In this document: in pieces, positions 9,128-17,880 of the stretch | How positions within the stretch are numbered: position 1 is the first letter of the stretch | Layout: every line of letters begins with the position of its first letter | Source of the DNA: Candidatus Cloacimonadota bacterium | GTDB lineage: Bacteria; Cloacimonadota; Cloacimonadia; Cloacimonadales; Cloacimonadaceae | Direction: 5' to 3' | Assembly (NCBI GenBank): GCA_012728875.1 | Contig: JAAYEF010000009.1 | Location: 21,088 to 85,087 of the forward strand | DNA length: 64,000 nucleotides | The notes under the pieces: model-generated | Database searches by the model: none | Seen by the model: the letters and a program-made list of their open reading frames with translations, nothing else | What the model was told of the DNA's origin: nothing | Translations under genes and position numbers: made by a program

Positions 9128-10472
9128 CGGAACCCTTTGTGATGGTGACGTTTTCCACACGGGCGTCGGCGGATCCGTCTTTCAGGCGCAGGTTCAGTTT
9201 GTCCCCAGCTTTCAGATCCTGGGCAGAAGTGATGATCCGTTCGCCCCGGGTGATGAGGCTGAAACCGCGGTCCAGCACCTTGAAGGGGGAGAGGGCGCGG
9301 AGCTTCAGTTCGGCTTTTTCCAAGCGTATTTGGCTGTCCCGCAGGCGTTCTGCGCTTGCCAGGTCAATTTTTTGGGCAAGGGTTTCCAGATGCCTGCCAA
9401 AATCCGTTACAGCTTGATCCATACGGTTTTGCATGGAGCTTTGGGCTTGGTTCATGCGGGTTTGAGCCTGACGAAGGCCGGCTTGGAAACGGGAACTGGA
9501 GCGCACAAGGTCCAGAGCGGCGGAATCCACTCTTTGCTGCATGGATTGCCAGGCTCGTTCGGGGTGTTCACGTTCCAGGTTCAAAGCCAGATTGCCCAGC
9601 AGCCGTTTGGCATATTCCAGCCTGCCCTGTCCGGAGGTTCTGAGATGGGTCCCCAGGGAGTTCAGATAGCCCAGGATGTCCTTTTTATCAGGCACCGCCA
9701 GTTCCGCAGCGGCGGATGGGGTGGGTGCGCGAACGTCTGCCACAAAGTCCGCAATGCTGAAATCAATTTCGTGGCCAACGGCGGAAATGATGGGCGTGCG
9801 CGCGGCAAAAATGCTTCGTGCCAGGGCTTCGTCGTTGAAGCAGAAAAGGTCTTCCTGCGAACCGCCGCCGCGGGTGAGGATGATCAAATCCACTTCCTCG
9901 GAGGAGTCAAGATATTGAATTCCTTCCGCAAGCTGGCGCGGAGCTTCATTTCCCTGCACCAAAGAGGGATAGACCAAAACTTCAACAGGCCAGCGCCGCC
10001 TGAGAATGTTCAAAATATCCTGCAAAGCTGCTCCGGTGGGGGAGGTCACGATCCCGATCCTTTTAGGAAAGCGGGGCAGTTCCTGCTTGTGTTTTGAGGC
10101 AAAAAGGCCTTCTTCCTGAAGCTTTTGCTTGAGCAGTTCGAACTGACGTGCAAGGTCGCCCTTTCCGGCAAGTTCCATATTTTTCACATTGAGATTGTAG
10201 CTGCCGCCTTTTTCGTAAACGGTGAGCTTTCCGTGGCAGATCACTTCCATGCCTTCCTCGGGCTCGAAGGTGAGACCAAAGTTTGCAGGCTTGAAAAAAG
10301 TGCAGCGCAGGGTGGCGTTGGGGTCGGTGAGATTGAAATATATGTGACCGGAGCTGTGGCGGGTGTAGTTGCTGATCTCGCCACGCACATAAAGCGCCTC
10401 GATCTGCGTTTCCACCACCTGCCGCAGGTGCCGGGTTATTTCAAAAACGCTGAATACGATTAAATCATCCAT
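9120..10472 (-). CDS. xseA: Exodeoxyribonuclease VII large subunit
   Basis: A 450-residue protein with an N-terminal OB-fold (EISNYTRHSSGHIYFNL near residues 30-50), the catalytic block (GIVTSPTGAALQDIL, ILTRGGGSQEDLFCFNDE, SAVGHEIDFSIADFVADVRAPTPSAAAEL), a coiled-coil region and the C-terminal GF-LI repeat. With XseB it degrades single-stranded DNA to acid-insoluble oligonucleotides. No xseB follows it here; instead the next gene is a secreted glycoside hydrolase, so the small subunit must lie elsewhere. Length is normal. Confidence 0.95.
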   Translation of the reverse strand: MDDLIVFSVFEITRHLRQVVETQIEALYVRGEISNYTRHSSGHIYFNLTDPNATLRCTFFKPANFGLTFEPEEGMEVICHGKLTVYEKGGSYNLNVKNMELAGKGDLARQFELLKQKLQEEGLFASKHKQELPRFPKRIGIVTSPTGAALQDILNILRRRWPVEVLVYPSLVQGNEAPRQLAEGIQYLDSSEEVDLIILTRGGGSQEDLFCFNDEALARSIFAARTPIISAVGHEIDFSIADFVADVRAPTPSAAAELAVPDKKDILGYLNSLGTHLRTSGQGRLEYAKRLLGNLALNLEREHPERAWQSMQQRVDSAALDLVRSSSRFQAGLRQAQTRMNQAQSSMQNRMDQAVTDFGRHLETLAQKIDLASAERLRDSQIRLEKAELKLRALSPFKVLDRGFSLITRGERIITSAQDLKAGDKLNLRLKDGSADARVENVTITKGSDA

Positions 10473-10548
10473 GATAATCCATTAAAACGATTGGCGTTTA
10501 TTTGTCAATCTCCAGCCTTGTCCGAGGGATTGGAAGAGTAATCTGAAA

Positions 10549-10570
10549 ACTTATGAATGGACGCATAAGT
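10549..10570 (-). terminator. Weak hairpin downstream of the orphan gene at 10621
   Basis: A 7-bp perfect stem (ACTTATG / CATAAGT) with an 8-nt loop, followed on the minus strand by TTTTC. It lies between the stop of the 150-residue orphan gene and xseA. The stem is AT-rich and the T run short, so termination is only possible. Confidence 0.3.
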
Positions 10571-10620
10571 CTTTGATGATGAAAGTCCCTAAGAGATATC
10601 AATGCAGTAAGTTGAGCCCT

Positions 10621-11073
10621 TTAAGCTTTCTTTTCGTCGATTTGCTGAAGAATATCATGTCCGCGCGCAAGGATATTTTTCAGTCTGGCCGAGGGACGGA
10701 TGCGCGGGGAATCAATCAGTTCCTTCAATTCTTCGATCTTGCTGTAGAAACCGTGGATGCTGACGTAGAGCGGTTCATCCTGCTTTGGGGATTTCTTTTG
10801 GCTGAAAATCTTCTTGAGATTCACATATTCTTCCAGCAGCTTGTCATACTTGGTGGTCTTGAGCTTTTTGGTGATCCTTTTTAGTTCCTGCGTCGTCTTC
10901 TTTTTGGGGCTCGATTTGAAAAAATCATCTAGGAGAGCCACGTTGCTGTTGATCTCATTGATCAGCGGCTGTTGAAAATCCTTGGGCGGTTTCACATCTT
11001 TCGCCATTACATAAACGGCTTGAGCGCCGGTGATGGCCAATCCAATCATCTGAATGATGGTGTTGATATCCAT
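10621..11073 (-). CDS. Hypothetical protein, 150 aa, helical and lysine-rich
   Basis: Not recognised. The first 25 residues are mostly hydrophobic (IIQMIGLAITGAQAVYVMA), then come charged, lysine-rich helices with coiled-coil character (KTTQELKRITKKLKTTKYDKL) and a second helical part. It could be anchored by its N-terminus with the rest in the cytoplasm. A good ribosome-binding site (CAGGAGAA, 8 nt before the ATG) supports it as a real gene. It stands alone, 148 nt before xseA on the same strand and divergent from the flavodiiron protein gene. No function can be given. Confidence 0.6.
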   Translation of the reverse strand: MDINTIIQMIGLAITGAQAVYVMAKDVKPPKDFQQPLINEINSNVALLDDFFKSSPKKKTTQELKRITKKLKTTKYDKLLEEYVNLKKIFSQKKSPKQDEPLYVSIHGFYSKIEELKELIDSPRIRPSARLKNILARGHDILQQIDEKKA

Positions 11074-11446
11074 TTTATTGTTCTCCTGAAACGCAGTCGA
11101 TTTCTCGAAAATTGAGCAAGCCCATATCTTTGTCTATCATCTTGTTAGGCATATATTCTTAAACCATTTTGTCAACTTTGATTTTGCCGATCAAAGCCTC
11201 AAGGGCAGTGTTTTCAGCTTAAATTTGTGTGTCAAGTTTTTAATTACTTTTTCGATTTGATTTTGGGTCAAACAGTACGCAAGGTTTTTTGCTTTATACC
11301 ATGGAATCTTTGCTTGTAAACAGGTTTGAAGAGTTTTTCAACAGCATAAACGCGGTTTTTTAAAAGCAAATACTTTGCTTGCCATGCCGACGCTTTTGCT
11401 TAGCATATCAGTATTGGAATCATGAAAAACAAGGAGATTATAAGGA
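11074..11446. other. Divergent intergenic region, AT-rich, without gene
   Basis: 373 nt between the start of the orphan gene (minus) and the start of the flavodiiron gene (plus). I see no gene. It holds a short inverted repeat at 11364-11380, listed separately, and two copies of CTTTGCTTG at 11308-11316 and 11373-11381, 65 nt apart. Promoters for both neighbours must be here but I cannot fix their -35/-10 boxes. Confidence 0.5.
11364..11380. promoter_or_regulatory. Candidate operator upstream of flavodiiron gene
   Basis: A perfect 7-bp inverted repeat, AAGCAAA-TAC-TTTGCTT, centred about 75 nt upstream of the flavodiiron protein ATG. Its size and position fit a dimeric regulator site. Flavodiiron genes are often controlled by O2- or NO-responsive regulators, but linking this site to one is only inference. 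Confidence 0.3.
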
Positions 11447-12628
11447 ATGAACTTCAGAAAGATTAAAGACAAAGTGTTTGCGGTGGGCGTCCAAGACTGG
11501 GGGCGCAGGCTTTTTGACAGCCTTATCCCGCTTCCAGACGGCACCAGCTACAATTCATATCTGCTTCAAGGCTCGGAAAAAACCGCGATCATCGACACGG
11601 TGGATCCTGCCTTTGCGGACAAGTTTTTTGAGAACCTGGAAGGGCTTGAAAAGTTGGATTACATCATCACCCTGCACAGCGAACAGGACCACTCCGGCAG
11701 CATCCCCCTGCTTTTGGAACGCTTTCCCAATGCGGAGCTTATTTGCTCACCCAAAGCCAAGGACTTGGTGGTGGAGCATTTGCTTGTGGCTCCTGAAAAA
11801 ATCCGCGTGATGGAAGACGGAGAAAAACTTTCCCTGGGAGACAAAACCCTGCGTTTCATCCACACCCCCTGGGTGCACTGGCCGGAAACGATGGTGGCAT
11901 ATCTGGAAGAAGATCGCATCCTGTTCAGCTGCGACTTTTTGGGCTCACACTGGACCACCAGCGATCTTTTTGTGGAAGATGATCCCGCTGTGATTGAAGC
12001 TGCAAGGCGCTACTATGCCGAAATCATGATGCCCTTCAGAAGCTTCATTTTGAAAAACCTGGAAAAGGTGAAGCAACTGGACATCGATCTTGTGGCTCCC
12101 AGCCATGGTCCCATCTGGAAAAAGCCGGAAGTGATCATCTCGGCCTATGAAGACTGGAGCAGCGAGCGCGTGGAAAACAAAGTGTTGATCCCCTTTGTTT
12201 CGATGCACGGCAGCACCCACAAAATGGTGGATTATTTTGCTGATGAGCTCATTCGCCTGGGTGTGAAGGTGGAGCTGTTTGACCTTGCCGTCACAGACAT
12301 TGGAAAGCTGGCCATGAGCCTGATCGATGCAGCCACAATCGTGATTGGCAGCCCCACCGTGCACGTTGGACCGCATCCCTTCGTGGCAAACACAGCCATT
12401 TTGGCAAATGTGCTGAAACCCAAAGCCCGTTTTGCGGCGATCATCGGCTCCTATGGCTGGGGCACCAGAGTGGTGGACAGCATTTTAGGCCTGCTTCCGA
12501 ACCTGAAAGCCGAGGTTTTGGGCGCGGTGATCTGCAAGGGCGAAGCCAAGGAAGACACCAAAAAAGAATTGACCCAGTTGGCGGAACTGATCGCCAAAAA
12601 GCATCAGGAACTCGGTCTGATCAAATAA
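11447..12628 (+). CDS. fprA: Flavodiiron protein (A-type flavoprotein, O2/NO reductase)
   Basis: A 393-residue protein with an N-terminal metallo-beta-lactamase-like diiron domain and a C-terminal flavodoxin domain, the minimal class-A architecture. The diiron ligands are all present: HSEQDH near residues 77-82, the His of HTPWVHWPE, the Asp of FSCDFLG and the His of APSHGPIW. The FMN domain starts at VSMHGSTHKM and has GSPTVHVGPHP. It reduces O2 to water or NO to N2O with electrons from rubredoxin or ferredoxin, protecting oxygen-sensitive enzymes such as the oxidoreductases next door. AAGGAG lies upstream of the ATG. No rubredoxin is fused or adjacent. Confidence 0.93.
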   Translation: MNFRKIKDKVFAVGVQDWGRRLFDSLIPLPDGTSYNSYLLQGSEKTAIIDTVDPAFADKFFENLEGLEKLDYIITLHSEQDHSGSIPLLLERFPNAELICSPKAKDLVVEHLLVAPEKIRVMEDGEKLSLGDKTLRFIHTPWVHWPETMVAYLEEDRILFSCDFLGSHWTTSDLFVEDDPAVIEAARRYYAEIMMPFRSFILKNLEKVKQLDIDLVAPSHGPIWKKPEVIISAYEDWSSERVENKVLIPFVSMHGSTHKMVDYFADELIRLGVKVELFDLAVTDIGKLAMSLIDAATIVIGSPTVHVGPHPFVANTAILANVLKPKARFAAIIGSYGWGTRVVDSILGLLPNLKAEVLGAVICKGEAKEDTKKELTQLAELIAKKHQELGLIK

Positions 12629-12650
12629 ACCATTTATCCCGTCAAACAAA

Positions 12651-12684
12651 AGAAGGGGACGCTTTTTGCAAGGCGTCCCCTTCT
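12651..12684. terminator. Bidirectional rho-independent terminator
   Basis: A perfect 12-bp stem, AGAAGGGGACGC / GCGTCCCCTTCT, with a 10-nt loop, lying between the convergent flavodiiron gene and iorB. There is no long T run on either side, but the stem is strong and its place between two converging genes is typical. Confidence 0.75.
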
Positions 12685-12701
12685 GTATGATTTACGTATT
12701 A

Positions 12702-13271
12702 TTATTGGGCGTTGAGGCCGGCTTCCAAGGCGCGCATGTTTGCTTCCACGATTGCTTCGCCCTTGCGGATGAAGCTTTGGTGGATGGCTGTGCCCAGTTC
12801 TTCGGCGCTGAAGCCCAGATGGGTGGCAGCGGCGCCCAGCATCACGATGTTCATGCCGCGGGCTGACTTCACCTCTCTGGCAATGGCGTCCGCATCGATC
12901 AACACGTGATTCGGATGTTTGCGAATTTCGGCGTAGATGCCTTCGATATCGGGGTAGTTTGTTATGTTTTTAAAGGGAGTTTTGTTTGCGATCAGCCAGC
13001 CATCCGGAGCCAGATATGGCAGATAGCGCAAGGCTTCCATGGGTTCCACGCTCAGGATCATGTCTGCCTGGCCCATGGTGATGAGATCGCTGTGGATCTC
13101 AGAATCGGAGAGCCTGAGATGGGATTGCACGTCTCCGCCGCGCTGGCTCATGCCGTGAACTTCAGCCTGCTTCAGATGCCAGTTGCGGTTCAGGGCGGCT
13201 CTGCCCAAAATGGCTGCAATGGTCAGGATTCCCTGGCCACCAACTCCCGCGAGAATGATGTCTTTTTTCAT
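12702..13271 (-). CDS. iorB: Indolepyruvate:ferredoxin oxidoreductase beta subunit
   Basis: 189 residues from the ATG at 13271, which overlaps the iorA stop by 4 nt; an ATG further upstream would lie deep inside iorA. It begins KKDIILAGVGGQGILT, the gamma-type domain of the 2-oxoacid:acceptor oxidoreductase superfamily, and has the conserved EVHGMSQRGGDVQSHLR. Together with IorA it decarboxylates aryl pyruvates from aromatic amino acids to aryl-acetyl-CoA, reducing ferredoxin. The pair fits an amino-acid-fermenting lifestyle. Confidence 0.9.
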   Translation of the reverse strand: MKKDIILAGVGGQGILTIAAILGRAALNRNWHLKQAEVHGMSQRGGDVQSHLRLSDSEIHSDLITMGQADMILSVEPMEALRYLPYLAPDGWLIANKTPFKNITNYPDIEGIYAEIRKHPNHVLIDADAIAREVKSARGMNIVMLGAAATHLGFSAEELGTAIHQSFIRKGEAIVEANMRALEAGLNAQ

Positions 13272-14881
13272 GCTTGCTTCTCCATTAAATCCTTGTTCTT
13301 TTTCATCAGGGTTTGAACGCATTCGCGGCGCGGGATAATCACGCTGACGCCTTCGTAAGCAAGTTCTTCCTTGTAAATCTGCACCATCTCATCCCAGTTG
13401 CGTTTGAGCGGAATGAAAACCCGGATGTGTTCCCGGGGGACGCCAAGGCCGATGCAGATTTCTTCCAAGCGGCCAAAGCTGGTGTATTCCTGGCCGCCGG
13501 TCATGGCGGTGGTGGAGTTGTCCAAAATAACGATGACCACGTTGGATTTTTCATAGACGCAATCCAGCAGTCCGGTGATGCCGGAGTGGGTGAAAGTGGA
13601 GTCGCCAATCACGGCCACGGCGGGGTAGAGTCCGGCATCGGCGGCGCCTTTGGCCATGGTGATGCTGGCACCCATATCCACACAGGAGTTGATGGCATTA
13701 TAGGGCGGCATGAAGCCCAGAGTGTAGCAGCCGATGTCGCTGAACACGTGGCCGCGATCAAAGTCCTTCATCGCTTCATTCAGCGCCAGGAAGCTGTCCG
13801 CATGGGGGCAGCCCACGCAAAGCGCCGGAGGTCTGGGGCTCACGATTTCGGGAATGGGTTTGCCCTCTTCGGCTGGCAAGCCAAGCGCGCGGGCAACCTT
13901 GTTCGGATTCAATTCGCCATCGCGGGGGATGCTTCCATCCAAACGGCCGCAAATGGGCTTGGTTCCACCCCAGGAAAGGCCTTTCAGCATTTCTTCCACC
14001 ACGGGCATGCCTTCTTCCAGGATCAGCAGTTTGTCGCAGCTTTCATAAAGCTGGTGAATCGCTTTTTGCGGAAGCGGATATTGGCAGATCTTGATGACGG
14101 GGTGGGGGATGGGCTTGTCGCCATAAACTTCACGCAGATAGTTGTATGCCAAGCCGGTGGCAATGATGCCCACAGAGCGGTCCGGGGCGTCGAAACTGGC
14201 TTGGTTGAAAGGTGATTCCGCGGATTCGCGTACAAAATCGTCCTGCTTCTGGATCAAGTTTTTGTACTTTTTGCGGGCGATGGCGGGAAGCAGCATGAAC
14301 TGGAAGGGGTCTTCCGGTTTTTTCATCGGGTTTTGAGAGCCGGGTTCGCGACGCTGCACTCCGGCACGGGAATGGGAAAGCCGTGTGGTGAGACGAATCA
14401 GGACCGGCACGTGATATTTTTCAGAGATTTCAAAGGCGTGGAAAGCCATATCATAGCATTCCTGCTGGTTTGAAGGCTCCAAAATGGGGATCATGGCAAA
14501 TTTGCCATAGAAGCGGGAATCCTGCTCGTTTTGCGAGGAGTGCATGCTGGGGTCGTCTGCAACGGTGACGATCAGCCCGCCGTTGGCACCGGTGAAGGCT
14601 GAGTTCATGAAGGGGTCGGCGGCAACGTTCAAGCCAACGTGCTTCATGGTCACCATGGCACGTTTTCCGGCATAGCTCATGCCGATGGCTGATTCCATGG
14701 CGGTTTTTTCGTTTGAAGACCAAACGCGATGGACCTTGCCTTCGATGGCTTGCTTGCTGCGTTGAACGTATTCGATGATCTCTGTGCTGGGGGTACCCGG
14801 ATAGCCGTAAAATCCGCTGATTCCGGCATCAAGGGCTCCCTGCGCAAGGGCTTCATCGCCCAAGAGCATCATTTTTTCCAT
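13268..14881 (-). CDS. iorA: Indolepyruvate:ferredoxin oxidoreductase alpha subunit, lacking the ferredoxin tail
   Basis: 537 residues. The N-terminal pyrimidine domain has GDEALAQGALDAGISGFYGY. The TPP-binding part has LCVGCPHADSF near residue 355 and the GDSTFTHSGITGLLD ... DNSTTAMTGGQ Mg/TPP motif near 430-460. Known IorA proteins are about 590-650 residues and end in a 2[4Fe-4S] ferredoxin domain. This one stops right after VSVIIPRRECV plus a short basic tail, with no CxxCxxC clusters. The stop forms an ATGA overlap with iorB, so it looks like a genuine end rather than a frameshift. Electrons must leave by another route, perhaps a separate ferredoxin. A strong AAAGGAG precedes the start. 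Confidence 0.9.
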   Translation of the reverse strand: MEKMMLLGDEALAQGALDAGISGFYGYPGTPSTEIIEYVQRSKQAIEGKVHRVWSSNEKTAMESAIGMSYAGKRAMVTMKHVGLNVAADPFMNSAFTGANGGLIVTVADDPSMHSSQNEQDSRFYGKFAMIPILEPSNQQECYDMAFHAFEISEKYHVPVLIRLTTRLSHSRAGVQRREPGSQNPMKKPEDPFQFMLLPAIARKKYKNLIQKQDDFVRESAESPFNQASFDAPDRSVGIIATGLAYNYLREVYGDKPIPHPVIKICQYPLPQKAIHQLYESCDKLLILEEGMPVVEEMLKGLSWGGTKPICGRLDGSIPRDGELNPNKVARALGLPAEEGKPIPEIVSPRPPALCVGCPHADSFLALNEAMKDFDRGHVFSDIGCYTLGFMPPYNAINSCVDMGASITMAKGAADAGLYPAVAVIGDSTFTHSGITGLLDCVYEKSNVVIVILDNSTTAMTGGQEYTSFGRLEEICIGLGVPREHIRVFIPLKRNWDEMVQIYKEELAYEGVSVIIPRRECVQTLMKKNKDLMEKQA

Positions 14882-15009
14882 AATCTGGAACTCCTTTATC
14901 TATTTTTATATATTTCAAAATCCAGGGGCAGCGGCTTTCGATGACCGCAAACCCGTGCAAACAAAATAAATAACAAGTTTGTTCAGTAAATGACGCCAGC
15001 CGAAATCAG

Positions 15010-15612
15010 TCAAGATTTTATTGCGGAAACCGGAGAAAAACTTTTGCGATGGAGGGCAGAGGGACCGTGAGCTGCCAAACTTGACAAATGGGCGGCGGTT
15101 GGATAGCCTTTGTGGCGCGCAAATCCATATTGGGGAAGGGTTTCATCGAGCTTGATCATCAGGCGGTCGCGATGCACCTTTGCCAGGATGGAAGCAGCGG
15201 CAATATTGGCGGAAAGTGAATCTCCGCCGATGAGCGCTGTGGCGGGGCAAGGCATCCCGTGTGGAATTTGGTTTCCATCGATGAGGCAATGATCGCCCGG
15301 GTTTGCGAGTTTTTGAGCCGCTTCCCTCATTCCTTTGAGCGTGGCTTGCAGGATGTTGTGGGCGTCGATCCATTCATTGTCAATTTCCACAATATGCCAG
15401 GAAATGGCGCGGGAAATGATTTCCTCAAAGATGTGTTCGCGCTTGGCAGGGGATAGCTTTTTGCTGTCGTTGATGCCCTCGATCGGGCTGGCAAGATCAA
15501 GCTTTACAGCGGCAATCACCACAGGACCAGCCAGAGCGCCGCGACCCGCTTCATCCACTCCGATCAAGCTTCCAAGCCTGAGCGCCAGATCATGTTCATA
15601 CAAAAGGCTCAT
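15010..15612 (-). CDS. rnhB: Ribonuclease HII
   Basis: 200 residues, normal length. IGVDEAGRGALAGPVV near residues 17-32 holds the first catalytic Asp-Glu pair (DEAGRG), and SANIAAASILAKVHRD the later conserved block with the catalytic Asp. It removes ribonucleotides misincorporated into DNA and RNA primers. The start overlaps the stop of the upstream methyltransferase gene by 4 nt. Confidence 0.95.
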   Translation of the reverse strand: MSLLYEHDLALRLGSLIGVDEAGRGALAGPVVIAAVKLDLASPIEGINDSKKLSPAKREHIFEEIISRAISWHIVEIDNEWIDAHNILQATLKGMREAAQKLANPGDHCLIDGNQIPHGMPCPATALIGGDSLSANIAAASILAKVHRDRLMIKLDETLPQYGFARHKGYPTAAHLSSLAAHGPSALHRKSFSPVSAIKS

Positions 15613-17069
15613 ACGGGTTTATGCAGCAGGAAAAAGAGCCGGAAATAGCGGTTATCAATATCGCTGCCATCCCGGTTCAGCAGGTTGGGTCTGGTTTCAG
15701 GGGCAAAAATGGCTTTCAATTCCAAGTCTGAAGCAGCGCAAAGCTGGATCAGTTCAGAGGTCATCCAAACCCGCTGGACATGGCGTTCCTCAAACCTCTC
15801 ATATACATTCAATTTTTTGCGGAACAGATAAAAATGGGTGAGCTGCCGGTATGTAAGTGGTTCGTAAGTGGAGATTTGGAGCATGTATCCATCCCGAACC
15901 CGGGTGAAAGAGGTGTTGTCTGAAAAATTATCCAGGCTGTTGCGCAGGGTGGAGATGTCGAAGATGAAGGTTCCGCCGGGCTTCAGGGCTTGGGAAGCGT
16001 TTTTCAACAGCTTGGCGGCGTCCGCCTTTTTGGTGAGGTAGTTGAAACTGTCGAAAAGGCAGAAAATCAGGTCAAATCCGGCTTGCGGAATGGGTTCCGT
16101 CAAAGAATGATAGAAGAGCTTGGGCTTGAAGGTTTTGGTGTCTGCCACGTGGAGCATGAAGGGCGAACTGTCGCAAGCGTGGGTTTCATAGCCTCGAAAA
16201 ACCAGGATACTGGCTGCATTGGCAGTGCCGCAGGCAAGTTCCAAAATGCGCTTGGGAGCCTCGCCACCGATGCGGCGATGCCAGGAAAGGATGAGATCCA
16301 CCCAGTGCTCATAATTCACGTGGTACATATAGTTATCGTAATACAGCGCGAAAAAGGAATATGAGTTCAGGAGGGCGTTCAGGTTTCTGCCCAAGGGGGC
16401 AGTTTCCCCTGCAAGTTCGGGCGCCTGGCTCAAACGTCCCAGAGCGGTGAGAAAATCCGGAGCTCCCTCCCTCAGATCCAGATTTGGAAAGCTCATGCCA
16501 TCAGCCACATTCATCACGCTGAAGGGTGTGGAGTCGCAGATGGAGGAGATTAAATCCGAATTTTGAGTGCAGAGCAAGCCGCCGCAACGGGCGTTCCGGA
16601 ACGCTGCAAAATCGTCGTAGGATACGCTGTTTGAGGGTTTGCCGAGGGTGGGGGCTTCACTGCGCAGGATGGCGGCATGCAGGCCAAGCCCATCGCAAAG
16701 CTTTTCAATCTGCTGGGTGAAATCGCTTTCAAGTGCGCCCAGATCAGCCAAAAGCAAGTTTTCACCGTGATACAGGGTGATGAAAGGTTTCCTTTGTGCG
16801 TGAAACCAGATGCGGGCGCTTGTGCGGCCGGCAAAACATAGCGAGGTCAAGCCTTCCTGCTCAAGCCAGGAAAGCATCTGTGGGACAGGGTCACTTCCAG
16901 CAAAAGCCTTGGGGATAAAATTTGGATGCCGGGGAAGCTCTTCTTCATTGGAGCTGTCGGAATAAAGATAAAACCAGCGGGTCTGCTCGCCAAAAGGGAA
17001 AAACTTCAGCAGTTCCGCCAGCTGTTCACGCTCAAAACGAGCTAAAGAAATTATGGCAAGATGTTCCAA
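15609..17069 (-). CDS. Class I SAM-dependent methyltransferase with unknown N-terminal region
   Basis: About 486 residues. The C-terminal ~240 residues are a class I methyltransferase: motif I RILELACGTANAASIL, an acidic residue at the end of strand 2 (THACDSSPFML), and DLIFCLFDSFNYL as motif IV. The first ~240 residues are not recognised, with low similarity to anything I know; they contain FITLYHGENLLLADL. The start is uncertain. An ATG at 17156 would overlap pyrE by 79 nt, so I prefer the TTG at 17069, just after the pyrE stop. It is coupled to rnhB by a 4-nt overlap. The substrate is unknown, a small molecule or a modified base being equally possible. Confidence 0.7.
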   Translation of the reverse strand: MEHLAIISLARFEREQLAELLKFFPFGEQTRWFYLYSDSSNEEELPRHPNFIPKAFAGSDPVPQMLSWLEQEGLTSLCFAGRTSARIWFHAQRKPFITLYHGENLLLADLGALESDFTQQIEKLCDGLGLHAAILRSEAPTLGKPSNSVSYDDFAAFRNARCGGLLCTQNSDLISSICDSTPFSVMNVADGMSFPNLDLREGAPDFLTALGRLSQAPELAGETAPLGRNLNALLNSYSFFALYYDNYMYHVNYEHWVDLILSWHRRIGGEAPKRILELACGTANAASILVFRGYETHACDSSPFMLHVADTKTFKPKLFYHSLTEPIPQAGFDLIFCLFDSFNYLTKKADAAKLLKNASQALKPGGTFIFDISTLRNSLDNFSDNTSFTRVRDGYMLQISTYEPLTYRQLTHFYLFRKKLNVYERFEERHVQRVWMTSELIQLCAASDLELKAIFAPETRPNLLNRDGSDIDNRYFRLFFLLHKPV

Positions 17070-17077
17070 GATTGCAC

Positions 17078-17869
17078 TCAGATCTTTTTGTCGCTGGCGC
17101 CGGGTTTTGTGAGTGCCTGTCCGGCTTGGCAAAGCGGACATTCCTCCGGTTCCCAAACCGGGATGTCCATTTGCAAAAGCGAGACAAAGGGAACCCCAAA
17201 TTCCGCTTTGCCGCCGCTGCGGTCAACGATGCCAGTCACAGCCTGGACCTCTATATGTCTGTCCTCAAGGCAGGTGATCACCTCGCGCACGGAGTTTCCC
17301 GTGGTCAGCACATCTTCGATCACCACGGCTTTTTCAACGTTTTCAAGGTCAAAGCCGCTCCTGATGGTCATGATCCCATCTTTTCGCTGGGTGAAGATGA
17401 AGGTTTTATTCAGCATTCTTGCCACTTCGAAAGCCAGAACAATGCCGCCATAGGCGGGACCAACCACGGTGTCGAACTCAAAAGCTTCCAACGCCTCTGC
17501 CAGCATTCCGCAAACCGCTTCCGTGGCAATGGGGTCCTGTAAAAGCCGGATTTTTTCCACATATTTTCCGCTGTGTTTGCCAGATGTGAGCTGGAAGTGC
17601 CCTTCCAAAATGGCGCCGCTGGAAACAAGCAGGTTCTGGATTTCAGGGCTCTGTTGATGCTGAACCAGGATTTCTTTGGCGCGTTGGGCGTCCTCCTCGG
17701 AAACCTGCAATTCCACATCGAATTTCCCGGGAAAGATTCCCGGCAGCATGGAATGCACGATTGCGTTTTTCAAAAATGCCTGAATGCCTTGGTCGATCAG
17801 CAGTTCTTTGGCAAGCTCAGCTTCAAAGTTGTCTGTGAAGCGGGCAATGGTGACGAGGGTTTTGTCCAT
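17078..17869 (-). CDS. pyrE: Orotate phosphoribosyltransferase with N-terminal DUF2007 domain
   Basis: 263 residues from the ATG at 17869, preceded by AAGGAG that overlaps the dppA stop. Residues 1-75 are a DUF2007-like domain (TIARFTDNFEAELAKELL ... VSEEDAQRAKEIL). The rest is OPRTase with the PRPP loop AVVIEDVLTTGNSVREV near residue 195 and the C-terminal CPLCQAG-x-x-LTKPG tail seen in a branch of bacterial PyrE. The enzyme makes orotidine 5'-phosphate from orotate and PRPP in pyrimidine synthesis. Typical PyrE is 190-220 residues, so the extra domain is unusual and might be regulatory. Confidence 0.88.
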   Translation of the reverse strand: MDKTLVTIARFTDNFEAELAKELLIDQGIQAFLKNAIVHSMLPGIFPGKFDVELQVSEEDAQRAKEILVQHQQSPEIQNLLVSSGAILEGHFQLTSGKHSGKYVEKIRLLQDPIATEAVCGMLAEALEAFEFDTVVGPAYGGIVLAFEVARMLNKTFIFTQRKDGIMTIRSGFDLENVEKAVVIEDVLTTGNSVREVITCLEDRHIEVQAVTGIVDRSGGKAEFGVPFVSLLQMDIPVWEPEECPLCQAGQALTKPGASDKKI

Positions 17870-17880
17870 TTTTTTGCTCC

